From: Pseudomonas alcaliphila JAB1
GTDB lineage: Bacteria > Pseudomonadota > Gammaproteobacteria > Pseudomonadales > Pseudomonadaceae
Reading direction: 5' to 3'
DNA length: 64,000 bases
Assembly: GCF_001941865.1 (NCBI RefSeq)
Contig: NZ_CP016162.1
Span: 1,116,001-1,180,000 of the forward strand
Shown: positions 41,055 through 50,811 of the stretch, one piece after another
Layout of the letters: each line of letters begins with the position of its first letter
Numbering within the stretch: the stretch's first letter is position 1
Program-made: the position numbers and the translations under genes
Notes under the pieces: model-generated
Seen by the model: only the letters and a program-made list of their open reading frames with translations
The model's database searches: none
Told to the model about the DNA's origin: nothing

Positions 41055-41957
41055 ATGCATATCCTGCTGACCGGCGGCACCGGTCTGATCGGGCGAGCGC
41101 TTTGCGCACACTGGGCCGAGCAGGGCCACCGCCTGACCGTCTGGAGCCGTGAGCCAAGCAAGGTCGCGCGCCTTTGTGGGGCCAATGTTCGAGGCATTGC
41201 CCGTCTCGAGGAGCTGGCTGAAGAGCCGTTGGACGCGGTGATCAATCTGGCCGGTGCCCCCATCGCCGACCGCCCCTGGAGCAGCAAGCGCAAGGCGCTG
41301 CTGTGGTCGAGCCGGATCGGTCTGACCGAGCAGTTGCTGACCTGGCTGCAACGGCGCCAGCAGCGCCCCGCAGTGCTGCTGTCGGGCTCGGCAGTGGGTT
41401 GGTACGGCAACGGCGGTGAACGTGAGCTGAGTGAAGATACGCCGCAGGTCACCGATGATTTCGCCGCGCAGCTGTGTGGGGCCTGGGAAGAAACTGCACA
41501 ACGCGCCGAGGACCTGGGGATTCGCGTGGTGCTGGTGCGCACCGGCCTGGTGCTGAGCCCGGATGGCGGCATGCTCAAACGCCTGTTGCTACCGTTCAAG
41601 CTCGGCCTGGGTGGGCGCATCGGTGATGGTCGGCAGTGGATGCCCTGGATTCATATCGCCGATCAAATCGGCCTGATCGATTTTCTCTTGCAGCAGGGCG
41701 ACGCTCGCGGTCCTTATAATGCCTGCGCGCCATTACCCGTGCGCAATGCCGAGTTCAGCAAGGCGCTGGGCCAGGCGCTGAGCCGCCCGACCATTTTCCC
41801 GGCGCCGGCCTTCGTCCTGCGCGCTGCACTCGGCGAGATGTCCGAGTTGCTGCTCGGCGGCCAGCGTGCCGTGCCGGCGCGCCTGCTGGAGGCGGGTTTC
41901 AGTTTTCGTTTTACCCATCTGGATGTGGCCCTGGCGGATCTGCTGGGGCATCAATGA
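41055..41957 (+). CDS. TIGR01777-family NAD-dependent epimerase
   Basis: A 300-residue extended SDR (YfcH type): MHILLTGGTGLIGRALCAH with the GxxGxxG loop, LLSGSAVGWYGNGGERELSED and PWIHIADQIGLIDFLL, ending in a DUF1731-like C-terminus (PAPAFVLRAALGEMSELLL). The function of the family is unknown. It is 12 bases upstream of hemH and probably shares its message. In Vibrio and Pseudomonas this gene type is found near photolyase and hemH genes. Confidence 0.9.
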   Translation: MHILLTGGTGLIGRALCAHWAEQGHRLTVWSREPSKVARLCGANVRGIARLEELAEEPLDAVINLAGAPIADRPWSSKRKALLWSSRIGLTEQLLTWLQRRQQRPAVLLSGSAVGWYGNGGERELSEDTPQVTDDFAAQLCGAWEETAQRAEDLGIRVVLVRTGLVLSPDGGMLKRLLLPFKLGLGGRIGDGRQWMPWIHIADQIGLIDFLLQQGDARGPYNACAPLPVRNAEFSKALGQALSRPTIFPAPAFVLRAALGEMSELLLGGQRAVPARLLEAGFSFRFTHLDVALADLLGHQ

Positions 41958-41969
41958 CTAGGATTTCGC

Positions 41970-42992
41970 ATGACCGATCACGCATTGTTGCTGGTTAACC
42001 TGGGTTCGCCCGCGTCCACCGAAGTAGCCGATGTCCGCCGTTACCTCAATCAGTTCCTGATGGATCCCTACGTGATCGACCTGCCCTGGCCGATGCGTCG
42101 ATTGCTGGTGTCGCTGATTCTGATCAAGCGTCCTGCCGCATCGGCACATGCCTATGCCTCGATCTGGTGGGACGATGGCTCGCCGCTGGTGGTGATCAGT
42201 CGCCGTTTGCAGGAAGCGATGAAGGCCCATTGGACCCATGGCCCGGTGGAGTTGGCCATGCGTTATGGCGAGCCTTCCATCGAGTCGACTCTGCAGCGTC
42301 TGGCTGCGCAGGGCATCCGTGAAGTGACCCTGGCGCCGCTGTATCCGCAATTCGCCGACAGCACCACCACCACGGTGATCGAAGAGGTCAAGCGGGTGGT
42401 GCGCGAGCGCGGCCTGGACATGCGTCTGTCCACTCTGCCGCCGTTCTACGATCAGCCGGAATACCTCGACGCCCTGGTGGCCAGCGCCAAGCCTTATCTG
42501 GAGCAGGATTTCGACCACCTTCTGCTGAGCTTTCACGGCCTGCCGGAGCGCCACCTGCACAAGCTCGACCCCAGCGGTCATTGCCTGAAAGGCCAAGATT
42601 GCTGCCGCAGCGCTTCGCCCGAGGTGCTCGCCAACTGTTACCGCGCGCAATGCCTGCGCAGTGCCGAGCTGTTCGCCCAGCGCATGGGGTTGCGCCCTGA
42701 GCAATGGTCGGTGAGCTTCCAGTCGCGTCTGGGCCGCGCCAAGTGGATCGAGCCCTATACCGAGAGCCGTCTCGACGAGCTGGCCGCGCAGGGCGTGAAG
42801 AAGTTGCTGGTGATGTGTCCGGCCTTCGTCGCCGACTGCATCGAGACCCTGGAGGAAATCGGCGACCGCGGTCGCGAGCAGTTCGTCGAGGCCGGTGGCG
42901 AGAGCCTGCAGCTGGTGCCCTGCCTGAACGATCATCCCGACTGGGCGGCGGCGTTGAAGGTGCTGTGCGAGCGGGCGCCGCTGATGATCTGA
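41970..42992 (+). CDS. hemH: ferrochelatase
   Basis: A 340-residue enzyme inserting Fe2+ into protoporphyrin IX. It begins [20 protein letters not shown] and contains [11 protein letters not shown] (His ligand) and the [15 protein letters not shown] signature. It sits at the end of the epimerase-hemH pair, next to LitR-type box 3. A light link would make sense, because protoporphyrin is a photosensitiser. Confidence 0.97.
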   Translation: MTDHALLLVNLGSPASTEVADVRRYLNQFLMDPYVIDLPWPMRRLLVSLILIKRPAASAHAYASIWWDDGSPLVVISRRLQEAMKAHWTHGPVELAMRYGEPSIESTLQRLAAQGIREVTLAPLYPQFADSTTTTVIEEVKRVVRERGLDMRLSTLPPFYDQPEYLDALVASAKPYLEQDFDHLLLSFHGLPERHLHKLDPSGHCLKGQDCCRSASPEVLANCYRAQCLRSAELFAQRMGLRPEQWSVSFQSRLGRAKWIEPYTESRLDELAAQGVKKLLVMCPAFVADCIETLEEIGDRGREQFVEAGGESLQLVPCLNDHPDWAAALKVLCERAPLMI

Positions 42993-43043
42993 GCGCCTGT
43001 TCAGGTAAAACAGCGCTGCGGCCAATGCCGGTCAGAGACAGAA

Positions 43044-43106
43044 CTGTAGGCGCCGGCTTGCTGGCGATCCGCTCAAAATGCATCGCCGGCAAGCCGGCTC
43101 CTACAG
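43044..43106. repeat. REPIN-like inverted pair (CTGTAGGCGCCGGCTTGC family)
   Basis: CTGTAGGCGCCGGCTTGCTGG is answered by CCGGCAAGCCGGCTCCTACAG. It lies in the 310-base gap between hemH and the MFS gene. The rest of that gap (to 43301) shows no further gene. Confidence 0.8.
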
Positions 43107-43301
43107 ATTCGCTTAACTGACGGGAAGTACGCTCTGAGCGACTATTGAGTTTCGCTACCGAGCCATTCGCCTCGGCGGGTATGAAGCATTCGCCGACCTG
43201 ATAACACCTTCGAGCGATACTCACCGCCGTTTATATCGTCCTAAGCTGGCGCTTCTTTCAACCGTCGCGCGTCGCGTTCTGCGGTGCCGAGGAGAGCGTC
43301 C

Positions 43302-44633
43302 GTGCATAACAACAATAACGGCTATCCCTCCAGTGCCCGAGCCTGGGCCACTGTTGCCATCCTGATGGTGGCGTATGTCCTATCCTTCGTCGATCGGCAG
43401 ATCCTCAATCTGCTGGTCGAGCCCATCCGTCGCGATCTGGCGATCAACGATACGCAGATGAGCCTGCTGATGGGCCTGTCGTTCGCCCTGTTCTACACCG
43501 TATGCGGCATTCCGCTGGGGCGGGTGGCCGATACTCGTAGTCGGCGCGGGTTGATCGCCGTCGGCATTCTGTTCTGGAGCGCCGCTACCGCCGCCTGCGG
43601 CATGGCCAAGATGTACTGGCAGTTTCTGCTGTGCCGCATCGGCGTGGGTGTGGGCGAGGCGGCGCTGTCGCCGGCAGCCTATTCGCTGATTGCCGACAGC
43701 TTTCCCGCCGAGCGCCGGGCCACGGCCATCAGCGTCTATTCCATGGGTGTCTACCTCGGCTCGGGCCTGGCCTTTCTGGTCGGTGGCCTGGTCATTCAGT
43801 TCGCCTCGGCACAAGGCGACGTGACCCTGCCGGTGCTGGGCGAGGTGCGGCCCTGGCAGTTGATTTTCCTCATTCTCGGTGTGGCGGGTGTGTTTTTCAC
43901 CCTGTTGATGCTGGCCATCAAGGAACCTGTCCGGCGCGGTGCCGGTGCGGGCGTGGCGGTGCCGCTGAGCGAAGTGGGGCGCTACATTCGCGCCAATCGC
44001 CGTACCGTGCTGCTGCACAACTTCGGTTTCGCCGGGCTGGCTTTTGCCGGCTACGGCAGTGCAGCCTGGATACCGACTTTTTACATCCGTACTTATGGCT
44101 GGGACGCCGGCCAGGTCGGCATCGTCTACGGCTGCATCGTCGCGGTTTTCGGTTGCCTCGGCATCGTCTTCGGCGGACGCCTGGCGGACCTGATGGCCAA
44201 GCGTGGGCGTAGCGACGCCAACATGCGTGTCGGCCTGTACGCTGCGCTGGGTGCCTTGCCGATGGTGGTGCTGTTCCCGCTGATGGACACCGCCTTCTGG
44301 GCCAGCATGCTGCTGGCGCCTGCGGTGTTCTGTCTGAGCATGCCGTTCGGCGTGGCGCCGGCAGCGATCCAGGAAATCATGCCCAACTCGATGCGCGGCC
44401 AGGCGTCGGCCATCTATCTGTTCGTCATCACCCTGATCGGCCTGGGCGTTGGTCCGACCGCTGTGGCGCTGGTGACCGATTTCGTCTTCGCCGACGACAA
44501 CGCGCTGCGCTACTCGCTGCTGATCGTCACCACCCTGGCGGTGTTGATGTCGATCATCCTGCTGGCCAAGAGCCTCAAACCCTATCGCGAGAGCGTGACG
44601 CGCCTGGAGCAATGGGCCGCCAATCCAGCCTGA
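43302..44633 (+). CDS. MFS transporter (spinster-like)
   Basis: A 443-residue protein with 12 predicted helices. FVDRQILNLLVEPIRRDLAI and GRVADTRSRR (loop 2-3 motif) are typical of spinster-type MFS proteins; the second half has GGRLADLMAKRGR. Expected in the inner membrane, substrate unknown. The GTG at 43302 is preferred because GAGGAG lies 7 bases upstream; an ATG 6 codons earlier lacks this. Confidence 0.88.
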   Translation: MHNNNNGYPSSARAWATVAILMVAYVLSFVDRQILNLLVEPIRRDLAINDTQMSLLMGLSFALFYTVCGIPLGRVADTRSRRGLIAVGILFWSAATAACGMAKMYWQFLLCRIGVGVGEAALSPAAYSLIADSFPAERRATAISVYSMGVYLGSGLAFLVGGLVIQFASAQGDVTLPVLGEVRPWQLIFLILGVAGVFFTLLMLAIKEPVRRGAGAGVAVPLSEVGRYIRANRRTVLLHNFGFAGLAFAGYGSAAWIPTFYIRTYGWDAGQVGIVYGCIVAVFGCLGIVFGGRLADLMAKRGRSDANMRVGLYAALGALPMVVLFPLMDTAFWASMLLAPAVFCLSMPFGVAPAAIQEIMPNSMRGQASAIYLFVITLIGLGVGPTAVALVTDFVFADDNALRYSLLIVTTLAVLMSIILLAKSLKPYRESVTRLEQWAANPA

Positions 44634-44650
44634 ACCGGCGCATTTTTCTG

Positions 44651-44680
44651 CCGTGCCGAGCATTGATCGGCACGGTTTAT
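44651..44680 (+). terminator. hairpin terminator after the MFS gene
   Basis: A 9-bp perfect stem CCGTGCCGA / TCGGCACGG with a 7-base loop, then TTTAT. Confidence 0.6.
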
Positions 44681-44776
44681 GCGCCAGGGCACAGGCAGCG
44701 TGGAATTTTTGCGCTTTACTGAGGTTCTGAGTGTTGCGCGCGCCACTGGGGCGCGTGCCAGCCAGGGAACCTCTGC

Positions 44777-45550
44777 ATGGGAGCGAGGCCAGCGTCTGCT
44801 GCACAGGGCAGGCCAATTAATAGCTCGGTATTTTGGCAACGGCTGGTGCTGCCGGGGTTGGCTGCGCTGTTGTTGTTGGGTGGTTGCACAGGGCGCCTGG
44901 ACAACGACTCCATCGTGCACACGCGCAGCCCGCTCAAGCCCGCCGAGGTGCTGCAGACCGACGTCGACCGTATGGCGACCCTGGCCATGCGCAACAACCT
45001 CAACAGCCTGTATCGGCTGATGAACAAGTTGTACCAACGTAACCCGCGCGAATGGCGCAAGAACTCCCTGCCTGATGCCGCCGCAGCCGAGCGCGCCATC
45101 CAGTACGCCATCGAACACAATCAGGACTGGCCGACCTTGGGTGGCCGGCGTGATGTTGCGGCGCTGGATTACTCGTTGAGCCCGGCCTTTCAGGGCGACC
45201 GCGTGGCGGCCTTCACCTATGCCATCGGCAGCATGCTGGTGACGGCTCACGGCGGCCGTACCGAGTTCTACCTGACCGACAGCTTCAATGCGCAATTCAT
45301 CCACAACGCCGCACGCAATCTGGAAAAGGCCGGCTGGATGCTCTCGCAGCGCCGTGATGCCACGGGCCGGCCGCTGCTGCTATCCAACGAGTTCTCCGAA
45401 CAGGGCAACAACCTCAGCTACGCAGTGGAGTTCGGCAAGATGGTGGCGCGTCTCGATCTGCTCACCCATGTGCTGGAAGAGCGCTACCGGCGCATGGGCG
45501 CCAACTATGCGCAGAGCCTGTTCCTGCTGAATTTCCTGCCGGTGCAGTGA
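44777..45550 (+). CDS. lipoprotein of unknown function (257 aa)
   Basis: A hydrophobic segment LVLPGLAALLLLGGC (about residues 23-37) with lipobox LGGC gives a lipid-anchored protein. The mature part is helical (MRNNLNSLYRLMNKLYQ, AIQYAIEHNQDW, AYAIGSMLV-like stretch) and ends in LFLLNFLPVQ. Similar proteins are frequent in Pseudomonas but I do not know a function. The start at 44777 is not certain, since the basic stretch before the helix is short of a clear ribosome-binding site. Confidence 0.7.
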   Translation: MGARPASAAQGRPINSSVFWQRLVLPGLAALLLLGGCTGRLDNDSIVHTRSPLKPAEVLQTDVDRMATLAMRNNLNSLYRLMNKLYQRNPREWRKNSLPDAAAAERAIQYAIEHNQDWPTLGGRRDVAALDYSLSPAFQGDRVAAFTYAIGSMLVTAHGGRTEFYLTDSFNAQFIHNAARNLEKAGWMLSQRRDATGRPLLLSNEFSEQGNNLSYAVEFGKMVARLDLLTHVLEERYRRMGANYAQSLFLLNFLPVQ

Positions 45551-45585
45551 GCGGGCCGCCGCCCGTTGCGAGCGGCGGCGGAGCG

Positions 45586-45927
45586 TCAGACCTTGCGTAC
45601 GAACTCGGACTTGAGCTTCATCGCGCCGATGCCATCGATCTTACAGTCGATGTCGTGATCGCCGTCGACCAGGCGAATGTTCTTCACCTTGGTGCCGACC
45701 TTGACCACCAGTGACGAGCCCTTGACCTTGAGGTCCTTGATCACGGTGATGGTGTCGCCGTCCTGCAGCAAGTTGCCTACCGAATCCTTGATCACCCGCG
45801 CGTCATCAGCGCCGTCGGCATTCTCGCCGGCTTTCCACTCATGGGCGCACTCGGGGCAGACCAGTTGATCGCCGTCTTCGTAGGTGTATTCGGAGTTGCA
45901 TTTGGGGCAGGGCGGCAGAGCGGTCAA
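45586..45927 (-). CDS. yjdM: YjdM/PhnA-like zinc-ribbon protein
   Basis: A 113-residue protein with an N-terminal zinc ribbon CPKC...CPEC (residues 8-11 and 24-27) and the PhnA domain [28 protein letters not shown]. Despite the old name, it has no shown role in phosphonate metabolism. It is convergent with the lipoprotein gene. Confidence 0.93.
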   Translation of the reverse strand: MTALPPCPKCNSEYTYEDGDQLVCPECAHEWKAGENADGADDARVIKDSVGNLLQDGDTITVIKDLKVKGSSLVVKVGTKVKNIRLVDGDHDIDCKIDGIGAMKLKSEFVRKV

Positions 45928-46395
45928 GAGGTGTCCTCGGTGCAGGTGAGAAACCGCAGATTATATAGGGTTTTGTCCGCAGGCGCCGCTCTAGGGCGCG
46001 GAGCGGCCTGGCGGACTGGTGTTTTAAATATTGGACTTTTTTTCCGGCGGTAGTTTGCCCGGATTGCCCTTGGAGCGCCTTTTAATGGGCGTTCACTTGT
46101 TGTGCGATAAATGGCTTACCAGAAAATCTTGAGCAGATTTGTTTGACATATTTTACGGCTCGGGCAGACTGGTTGCAGATTCCGTTGCCGAACCGGGTAG
46201 CGGGCAGCGTCGCTGCAGCCCCCTCTCTGGATGGAGTTGACCCGGTTCGAGCCGCCGTCGGAAGGCGGCACTCAGGCTCAGGATGAGTCTCGGTGCACGG
46301 GGTTAGCCAAACAGGCCGGAGGTGCTACAGCAGAGTGTTCTGCTGGCTACCGGTCTGCACAGCAACGATAGGCCCGGCCTGTCCCAAGGTGACGT
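45928..46395 (+). promoter_or_regulatory. long non-coding leader before the amidotransferase gene
   Basis: 468 bases without a convincing gene. A TTGACA at 46143-46148 could be a -35, but the -10 is poor. Downstream there are GC-rich hairpins, e.g. GCCGCC-N6-GGCGGC near 46252-46270, and a stem-rich stretch up to the start. A message from this promoter would have a leader of about 200 bases. I cannot match it to a known riboswitch. Confidence 0.35.
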
Positions 46396-47205
46396 ATGTC
46401 CGACAACAAGATCCGCAGCACTCCCAGCAAGAACACTTTCCGCAAGCCCGTCGTGTTGATGTCCATGGGCGCTCAAGAGCGCAAGGGCCACGACTATCAA
46501 GTAATGACGCACAAATACATCCAGCCTCTGGTCGAGTTCTCCGGTTGCGTGCCGGTACTGGTGCCCACCTGCTGTGGCATCGAGGATCTCGAGCAGTATC
46601 TGGATATGGCCGATGGTGTTTACCTCACCGGTGCCGGCAGCAACATCGACCCGGCGCTCTATGGCCAGGAGAACGAAACGCCGAACAAGGGCCAGGATCG
46701 CGACCGCGACCTGTTCGATCTACCGCTGATTCGTGCCGCCATCGCTCGCGGTCTGCCGATCTTCGGCATCTGCCGTGGCATGCAGGAAATCAACGTGGCG
46801 CTGGGCGGCGACATCTACCAGAAGGTCTACGCCGAGCCTGGCTTCAACGACCATCGCGAAAACCCCGATGATCCGGTCGAGGTGCAGTACGCAGCCAGCC
46901 ACAGCGTGCGTCCGGTGGCTGGTAGCTGGTTCGCCGAGTTGATGGGCAAGGACGAGATTCAGGTCAACTCCCTGCACGGCCAGGCCATTCGCAACCTGGG
47001 CAAGGGACTGGAAGTGCTGGCCACCGCCGAGGATGGCCTGATCGAGGCGATCCACGCGCCGAGCCTGTCACCCTTCCTGTTCGCGGTGCAGTGGCACCCG
47101 GAATGGCAGGCGGCGAAGAACCCGGATTCGGTGAAGATCTTCCAGGCCTTCGGTGACGCCTGTCATCGCCGAGTAGCTTCGCGCAACAGCCGTCAGGCGG
47201 CCTGA
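46396..47205 (+). CDS. class I glutamine amidotransferase, PuuD-like (gamma-glutamyl-GABA hydrolase family)
   Basis: A 269-residue protein with catalytic Cys in FGICRGMQEINVALGG (about residue 125) and His-x-Glu in QWHPEWQA (about 235). The N-terminal part TGAGSNIDPALYG is typical of PuuD/peptidase C26. In Pseudomonas such enzymes release glutamate from gamma-glutamyl amines in polyamine breakdown; a synthetase partner is not in the window. The start is about 12 bases after AAGG. Confidence 0.9.
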   Translation: MSDNKIRSTPSKNTFRKPVVLMSMGAQERKGHDYQVMTHKYIQPLVEFSGCVPVLVPTCCGIEDLEQYLDMADGVYLTGAGSNIDPALYGQENETPNKGQDRDRDLFDLPLIRAAIARGLPIFGICRGMQEINVALGGDIYQKVYAEPGFNDHRENPDDPVEVQYAASHSVRPVAGSWFAELMGKDEIQVNSLHGQAIRNLGKGLEVLATAEDGLIEAIHAPSLSPFLFAVQWHPEWQAAKNPDSVKIFQAFGDACHRRVASRNSRQAA

Positions 47206-47231
47206 TCGCCGTATAACCGCCGGCTCCTGCT

Positions 47232-47705
47232 TCAGTAGGGGCTTGGCGGTTGCGGCCAGTTCAGGATACCGCTGTCAGTGAAGCGGCGGGTGCCGAACAG
47301 GCCGTCGGCGAGTTTGCCACGCAGCATGTAGGGCACCTCCTGACCAGGTTGATAACCGGCCACGCCCCACGCCTGACGCATCACTGAAAACGCTGAAATG
47401 CTCACCGGTACGCTCAATACCGTCTCGCCGAAACGTGGCACGCTGCCGCTCTGGTCGCTGACGCCACTGGCCAGCGGCTGACCGTTCACATCCAGATCCA
47501 GTGCCATGCCGTTGAAACTCACCGCGCTGTCATTGGGGTTCTGCACCCGTAGTTTGACCGCGAAGCGTACCTCCAGGCCCTGACCGGGCAGGGGTTCCAG
47601 GCCGACCAGATCGACCCGCAGCGGGTCACGATTGCCCAGGCTGGCGCAGGCGCTCAGGCCTGCTGCAAGCAGGGCAACGAGGCAAAGACGAAGCAGACGG
47701 TGCAT
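47232..47705 (-). CDS. LEA type 2 family lipoprotein
   Basis: A 157-residue protein: MHRLLRLCLVALLAAGLSAC is a lipoprotein signal with LSAC. The mature part has the LEA14/WHy fold pattern FAVKLRVQNPNDSAVSFNGM and SVPVSISAFSVMRQAW. WHy-domain proteins are linked to desiccation and stress protection in some organisms; a role here is not known. Confidence 0.85.
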   Translation of the reverse strand: MHRLLRLCLVALLAAGLSACASLGNRDPLRVDLVGLEPLPGQGLEVRFAVKLRVQNPNDSAVSFNGMALDLDVNGQPLASGVSDQSGSVPRFGETVLSVPVSISAFSVMRQAWGVAGYQPGQEVPYMLRGKLADGLFGTRRFTDSGILNWPQPPSPY

Positions 47706-47759
47706 GGTGATCTTCCCTGGACGTTATGGGTTCAGGATAGAAGACCACTGCACGCGCCA

Positions 47760-48605
47760 TTAGCTCCCGGCACGTTGCCGGCTGCCCAGTACCAACGCGA
47801 TACCGCCGAGCACGGCAACGGCGCTCAATGTCAGGCGCAGCGACAGCGCTTCGCTCAGCAACAGGCTGCCACCGAGCGCGGCGAGAATCGGCACGCTCAA
47901 CTGCACCGTGGCGGCCTGACTGGCGCGCAGGCCGGGCAGGGCGCTGTACCAGATGGCGTAACCGACACCCGAGGTCAGGGCGCCGGACAACACCGCGTAG
48001 AACAGGCCAGGCCCGTCCCAGTTCAGTTGCGACAGCAGCACCAGCGCCAGCAGCACGGCCAGCGGTGCCGCACGCAGGAAGTTGCCGGCGGTCACGGCCA
48101 GCGGATCACCCTGGCCGCGCCCGAGCAGCGAGTACGCGCCCCAGGCAACGCCGGCCAGCAGCATCAGCAAGGCCGCCAGCAGCGGGGGCGCACTGGCGCC
48201 GGGTAGCAGCAGCGCCAGCAGGCCGGCCGTGGCCAGCGCCGTACCGAGACTGGCGCCCAGGCCCAGACGCTCGCCACGCAGCAAGCCCCACAGCAGCATG
48301 CTCAACTGCACGGCGCCGAACAGCAGCAGGGCGCCGACGCCGGTATCCAGTTGCAGGTAAGCAAAGGAAAAGGCCGCCGCATAGGTGAACAGCGCCAGCG
48401 CGCCAGGCCAATTGCCGGCGATGGGTTGCCCGGTCTGCCTCAGCTTGAGCAGCAGCCACAGCGTCAGGGCGCCGGAGAGCAGGCGGATAGCCGTGAAACT
48501 GGCCGCGTCGATTTCCGTTTCACGCAGCGCCAGGCGGCACAGTAGCGAGTTGCCGGCGAAGGCCAGCATGGCGAGGCAGGTAAGCAGCAGGATACGCGGT
48601 GGCAT
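47760..48605 (-). CDS. EamA/DMT-family permease
   Basis: A 281-residue protein with ten hydrophobic helices (LLTCLAMLAFAGNSLLCRLAL at the start; VPILAALGGSLLLSEALSLR near the end). Expected inner-membrane transporter, substrate unknown. The start at 48605 gives helix 1 directly; the frame goes on 22 codons further upstream with no helix. A different paralogue is at 887-1816. Confidence 0.87.
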   Translation of the reverse strand: MPPRILLLTCLAMLAFAGNSLLCRLALRETEIDAASFTAIRLLSGALTLWLLLKLRQTGQPIAGNWPGALALFTYAAAFSFAYLQLDTGVGALLLFGAVQLSMLLWGLLRGERLGLGASLGTALATAGLLALLLPGASAPPLLAALLMLLAGVAWGAYSLLGRGQGDPLAVTAGNFLRAAPLAVLLALVLLSQLNWDGPGLFYAVLSGALTSGVGYAIWYSALPGLRASQAATVQLSVPILAALGGSLLLSEALSLRLTLSAVAVLGGIALVLGSRQRAGS

Positions 48606-48725
48606 CGTCCATCCTTGGGTGAAGGTCTGGTGATGCCGGGCAGCTAAACACGTCAGGCTGCCCGATGGCATTGGCAGAAGGTCGCAAGTTGCTGCGACCT
48701 TGGCCAGTAAGCGCGCAGGCGCGTC

Positions 48726-49532
48726 TCAGAAGTGCGCCTTGACCAACAGGCTGGCGGTGTTCTGGTCGGTCGAACCGACGAAGTTGTCGCTGACGAAACC
48801 GCCGTCCTTGATGCCGTACTTGTTCTTCCAGTAGTCGTACTCGATACCCACGTACAGCTGCTTCTCGCCCCATTTCAGCGCCTTGCCCAGGTCGTACTTG
48901 ATCTGTGGGTTGAAGTGCAGGTTGGCGTGGTAGTCGCCACGGCGATTGCTGTCGTTGTCCACCACCCAGTCCATGAAACCGTCGATGAGAATGTCCGATT
49001 CGCCTACCGGGATGGTGTAGCTCCACACCGGGGTGATCTGCCAGACGTTGCTGCCGGCGCGGCTGCCGTCGGTGGTACGCAGGTAAGTGTTGAGCTGGAA
49101 GTAGTCGAAGCCGGGGATGTCCAGGTCGACCGCCGGGCCGATCAGGTAGGACTCGACATCGTCTTCACCGAACTCGTAGGTGGTGGAGATCAGCACGTCC
49201 TTGATCGGGCCGAAGGAGAAGTCGGCACCGGTGATCTTGCCCAACGAGAAGCGCGGGCTGAACTCGCCATAGAAGGTGTGGCCGTCACCGGCGCCGTTGG
49301 TGGCATCGGTGTTGTACTTGATCACGTCGACGAACAGGAACAGGTCACCGAAGCTCCAGCCGCTGGCGTGCTCGAAGGTGACGGTCTGCTGAATCTCCGG
49401 GTCGATCTTGAAGTCCTGGCCATAGAGGTAGGTCAGGCTGTTGTTCTGCCACTGCAGCAGATCGCCGGCGACGGCCTGACCGCCTGCCAGCAGACCGCCG
49501 GCAAGCGCCAGCGAAGAGAGAGTGCGATTCAT
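48726..49532 (-). CDS. Tsx-like nucleoside-specific outer-membrane porin
   Basis: A 268-residue precursor with a signal peptide (MNRTLSSLALAGGLLAGGQAVAG) and a 12-strand barrel pattern ending in aromatic VKAHF. The segments WQNNSLTYLYGQDF and FEHASGWSFGDLFLFVDVI are typical of the Tsx/OmpK family, which passes nucleosides. It has its own promoter region in the long gap to its right. Confidence 0.88.
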   Translation of the reverse strand: MNRTLSSLALAGGLLAGGQAVAGDLLQWQNNSLTYLYGQDFKIDPEIQQTVTFEHASGWSFGDLFLFVDVIKYNTDATNGAGDGHTFYGEFSPRFSLGKITGADFSFGPIKDVLISTTYEFGEDDVESYLIGPAVDLDIPGFDYFQLNTYLRTTDGSRAGSNVWQITPVWSYTIPVGESDILIDGFMDWVVDNDSNRRGDYHANLHFNPQIKYDLGKALKWGEKQLYVGIEYDYWKNKYGIKDGGFVSDNFVGSTDQNTASLLVKAHF

Positions 49533-49800
49533 GAAAGCTCCTGATGGTTAAGACGTGTCGTTATGATTTTTAAACCTGTCCATATGGTCAGGCTGGTGCT
49601 GCTAGAGCAAAAACGGCGCCAATTCTCTTGATTGCTCATATCCGTTGCAAATCAATCGGATGCGCGGATTTTTTCAGGTTCATCCAGGTGCATGTGCTGC
49701 ACTGTTTTCTGACCACAAGGACAAAAACGGCCATAACTTGGTGCGCAACCGTCTGGCGGCTGCGGCGATGCTTTCTCCCAGGTGTGCTTGATTAGTTTGA

Positions 49801-49837
49801 TTATGGTCGTAATATGATATTTAAATTATGACTGTAA
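49801..49837. promoter_or_regulatory. two candidate TetR operators before the SDR gene
   Basis: TTATGGTCGTAA (49801-49812) and TTATGACTGTAA (49826-49837) share the pattern TTATG-N2-YGTAA and lie 55-91 bases upstream of the SDR start. A related TTATGGTCGAAA is at 52022. The rest of the 49533-49891 gap shows no gene. Confidence 0.5.
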
Positions 49838-49891
49838 TCTTATTGGTGAGAGGATCACTTCTCACTCTTCACCCCACCCAGGAGACTTGCC

Positions 49892-50686
49892 ATGAATGCT
49901 CAATCCACCTTCGGAACCGCCCTGATCACTGGCGCCTCGTCCGGCATCGGCGCCACCTACGCCGAGCGTCTGGCTCGGCGTGGTCACGACCTCCTGCTGG
50001 TGGCGCGTGATGCCCAGCGCCTGCAGGCCCTGGCCGAGCGCCTGGGCGGCGAATATGGCGTCGCTGTCGAGGTGTTGCCGGCCGACCTGACGCAGAAGGC
50101 CGATATCCTCAAGGTAGCGCAACGCCTGCGTGAGGATGCCGGTATCGGCCTGCTGGTGAACAACGCGGGCGTGGCGATGAACGGCAAGCTGGCCGACGCC
50201 GATCTGGAGCAGGCCGAGGCGATGATCCAGCTCAACGTGGTGGCACTGACCCACCTGGCGGCTGCGGCTGCGGCCAATTTCTCCGCGGCGGGGCGTGGCG
50301 GCATCATCAATCTTGGTTCGGTGGTGGCGCTGGCGCCGGAAATGTTCAACGCCGTGTACAGCGCGACCAAGGCCTATGTGCTGAGCCTGACCCAGACCCT
50401 GGCTGGCGAACTGCGTGGTTCGGGCGTGCAGCTGCAGGCGGTGCTGCCGGGCGTGACCCGCACCGAGATCTGGGAGCGCAGCGGCACCGACGCCTCGGCG
50501 CTGCCGCCGTCGATGATCATGGAAGTGGGCGAGATGGTCGATGCAGCGCTGGCTGGTTTCGATCAGGGTGAACTGGTGACCATACCCTCGCTGCCGGATG
50601 CAGCCGACTGGGACGCCTTCGTCGCCGCCCGCGCCGCGCTGGGGCCGAACCTGTCGCACAGCCAGGCGGCGGCGCGCTACAAGTGA
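49892..50686 (+). CDS. short-chain dehydrogenase/reductase
   Basis: A 264-residue SDR: ALITGASSGIGATYAERLARRG at the N-terminus, NNAGVAMNGKL, catalytic Ser in NLGSVVALAPEM and YSATKAYV for the Tyr-x-x-x-Lys. GGAG stands a few bases before the start. Substrate unknown. Operator-like motifs upstream and the nearby tetR gene suggest TetR control. Confidence 0.9.
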   Translation: MNAQSTFGTALITGASSGIGATYAERLARRGHDLLLVARDAQRLQALAERLGGEYGVAVEVLPADLTQKADILKVAQRLREDAGIGLLVNNAGVAMNGKLADADLEQAEAMIQLNVVALTHLAAAAAANFSAAGRGGIINLGSVVALAPEMFNAVYSATKAYVLSLTQTLAGELRGSGVQLQAVLPGVTRTEIWERSGTDASALPPSMIMEVGEMVDAALAGFDQGELVTIPSLPDAADWDAFVAARAALGPNLSHSQAAARYK

Positions 50687-50731
50687 GTCCGAAGCAGTCT
50701 CGTTATTGGCTATGTGCACGTGAGTGACGTT

Positions 50732-50778
50732 GTAGGAGCGGCTTCAGCCGCGAGTTTCGCGGATAAATCCGCTCCTAC
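50732..50778. repeat. REPIN-like inverted pair (GTAGGAGCGGCTTCAGCCGC)
   Basis: TGTAGGAGCGGCTTCAGCCGCG faces CGCGGATAAATCCGCTCCTAC. It lies between the SDR and tetR stops and may act as a bidirectional terminator. Confidence 0.8.
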
Positions 50779-50811
50779 GGGTGCACAGTTAACTCAGGCA
50801 TAGCCTTGTCG

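Noticed and set aside
43380..44816. A 478-codon minus-strand frame over the MFS gene
   Set aside because: It is antisense to a clear 12-helix transporter and has shadow-like Gln/His/Arg-rich composition.
46180..46395. A known riboswitch class before the amidotransferase gene
   Set aside because: I could not match the conserved core of any class I know. It is kept only as a structured leader.
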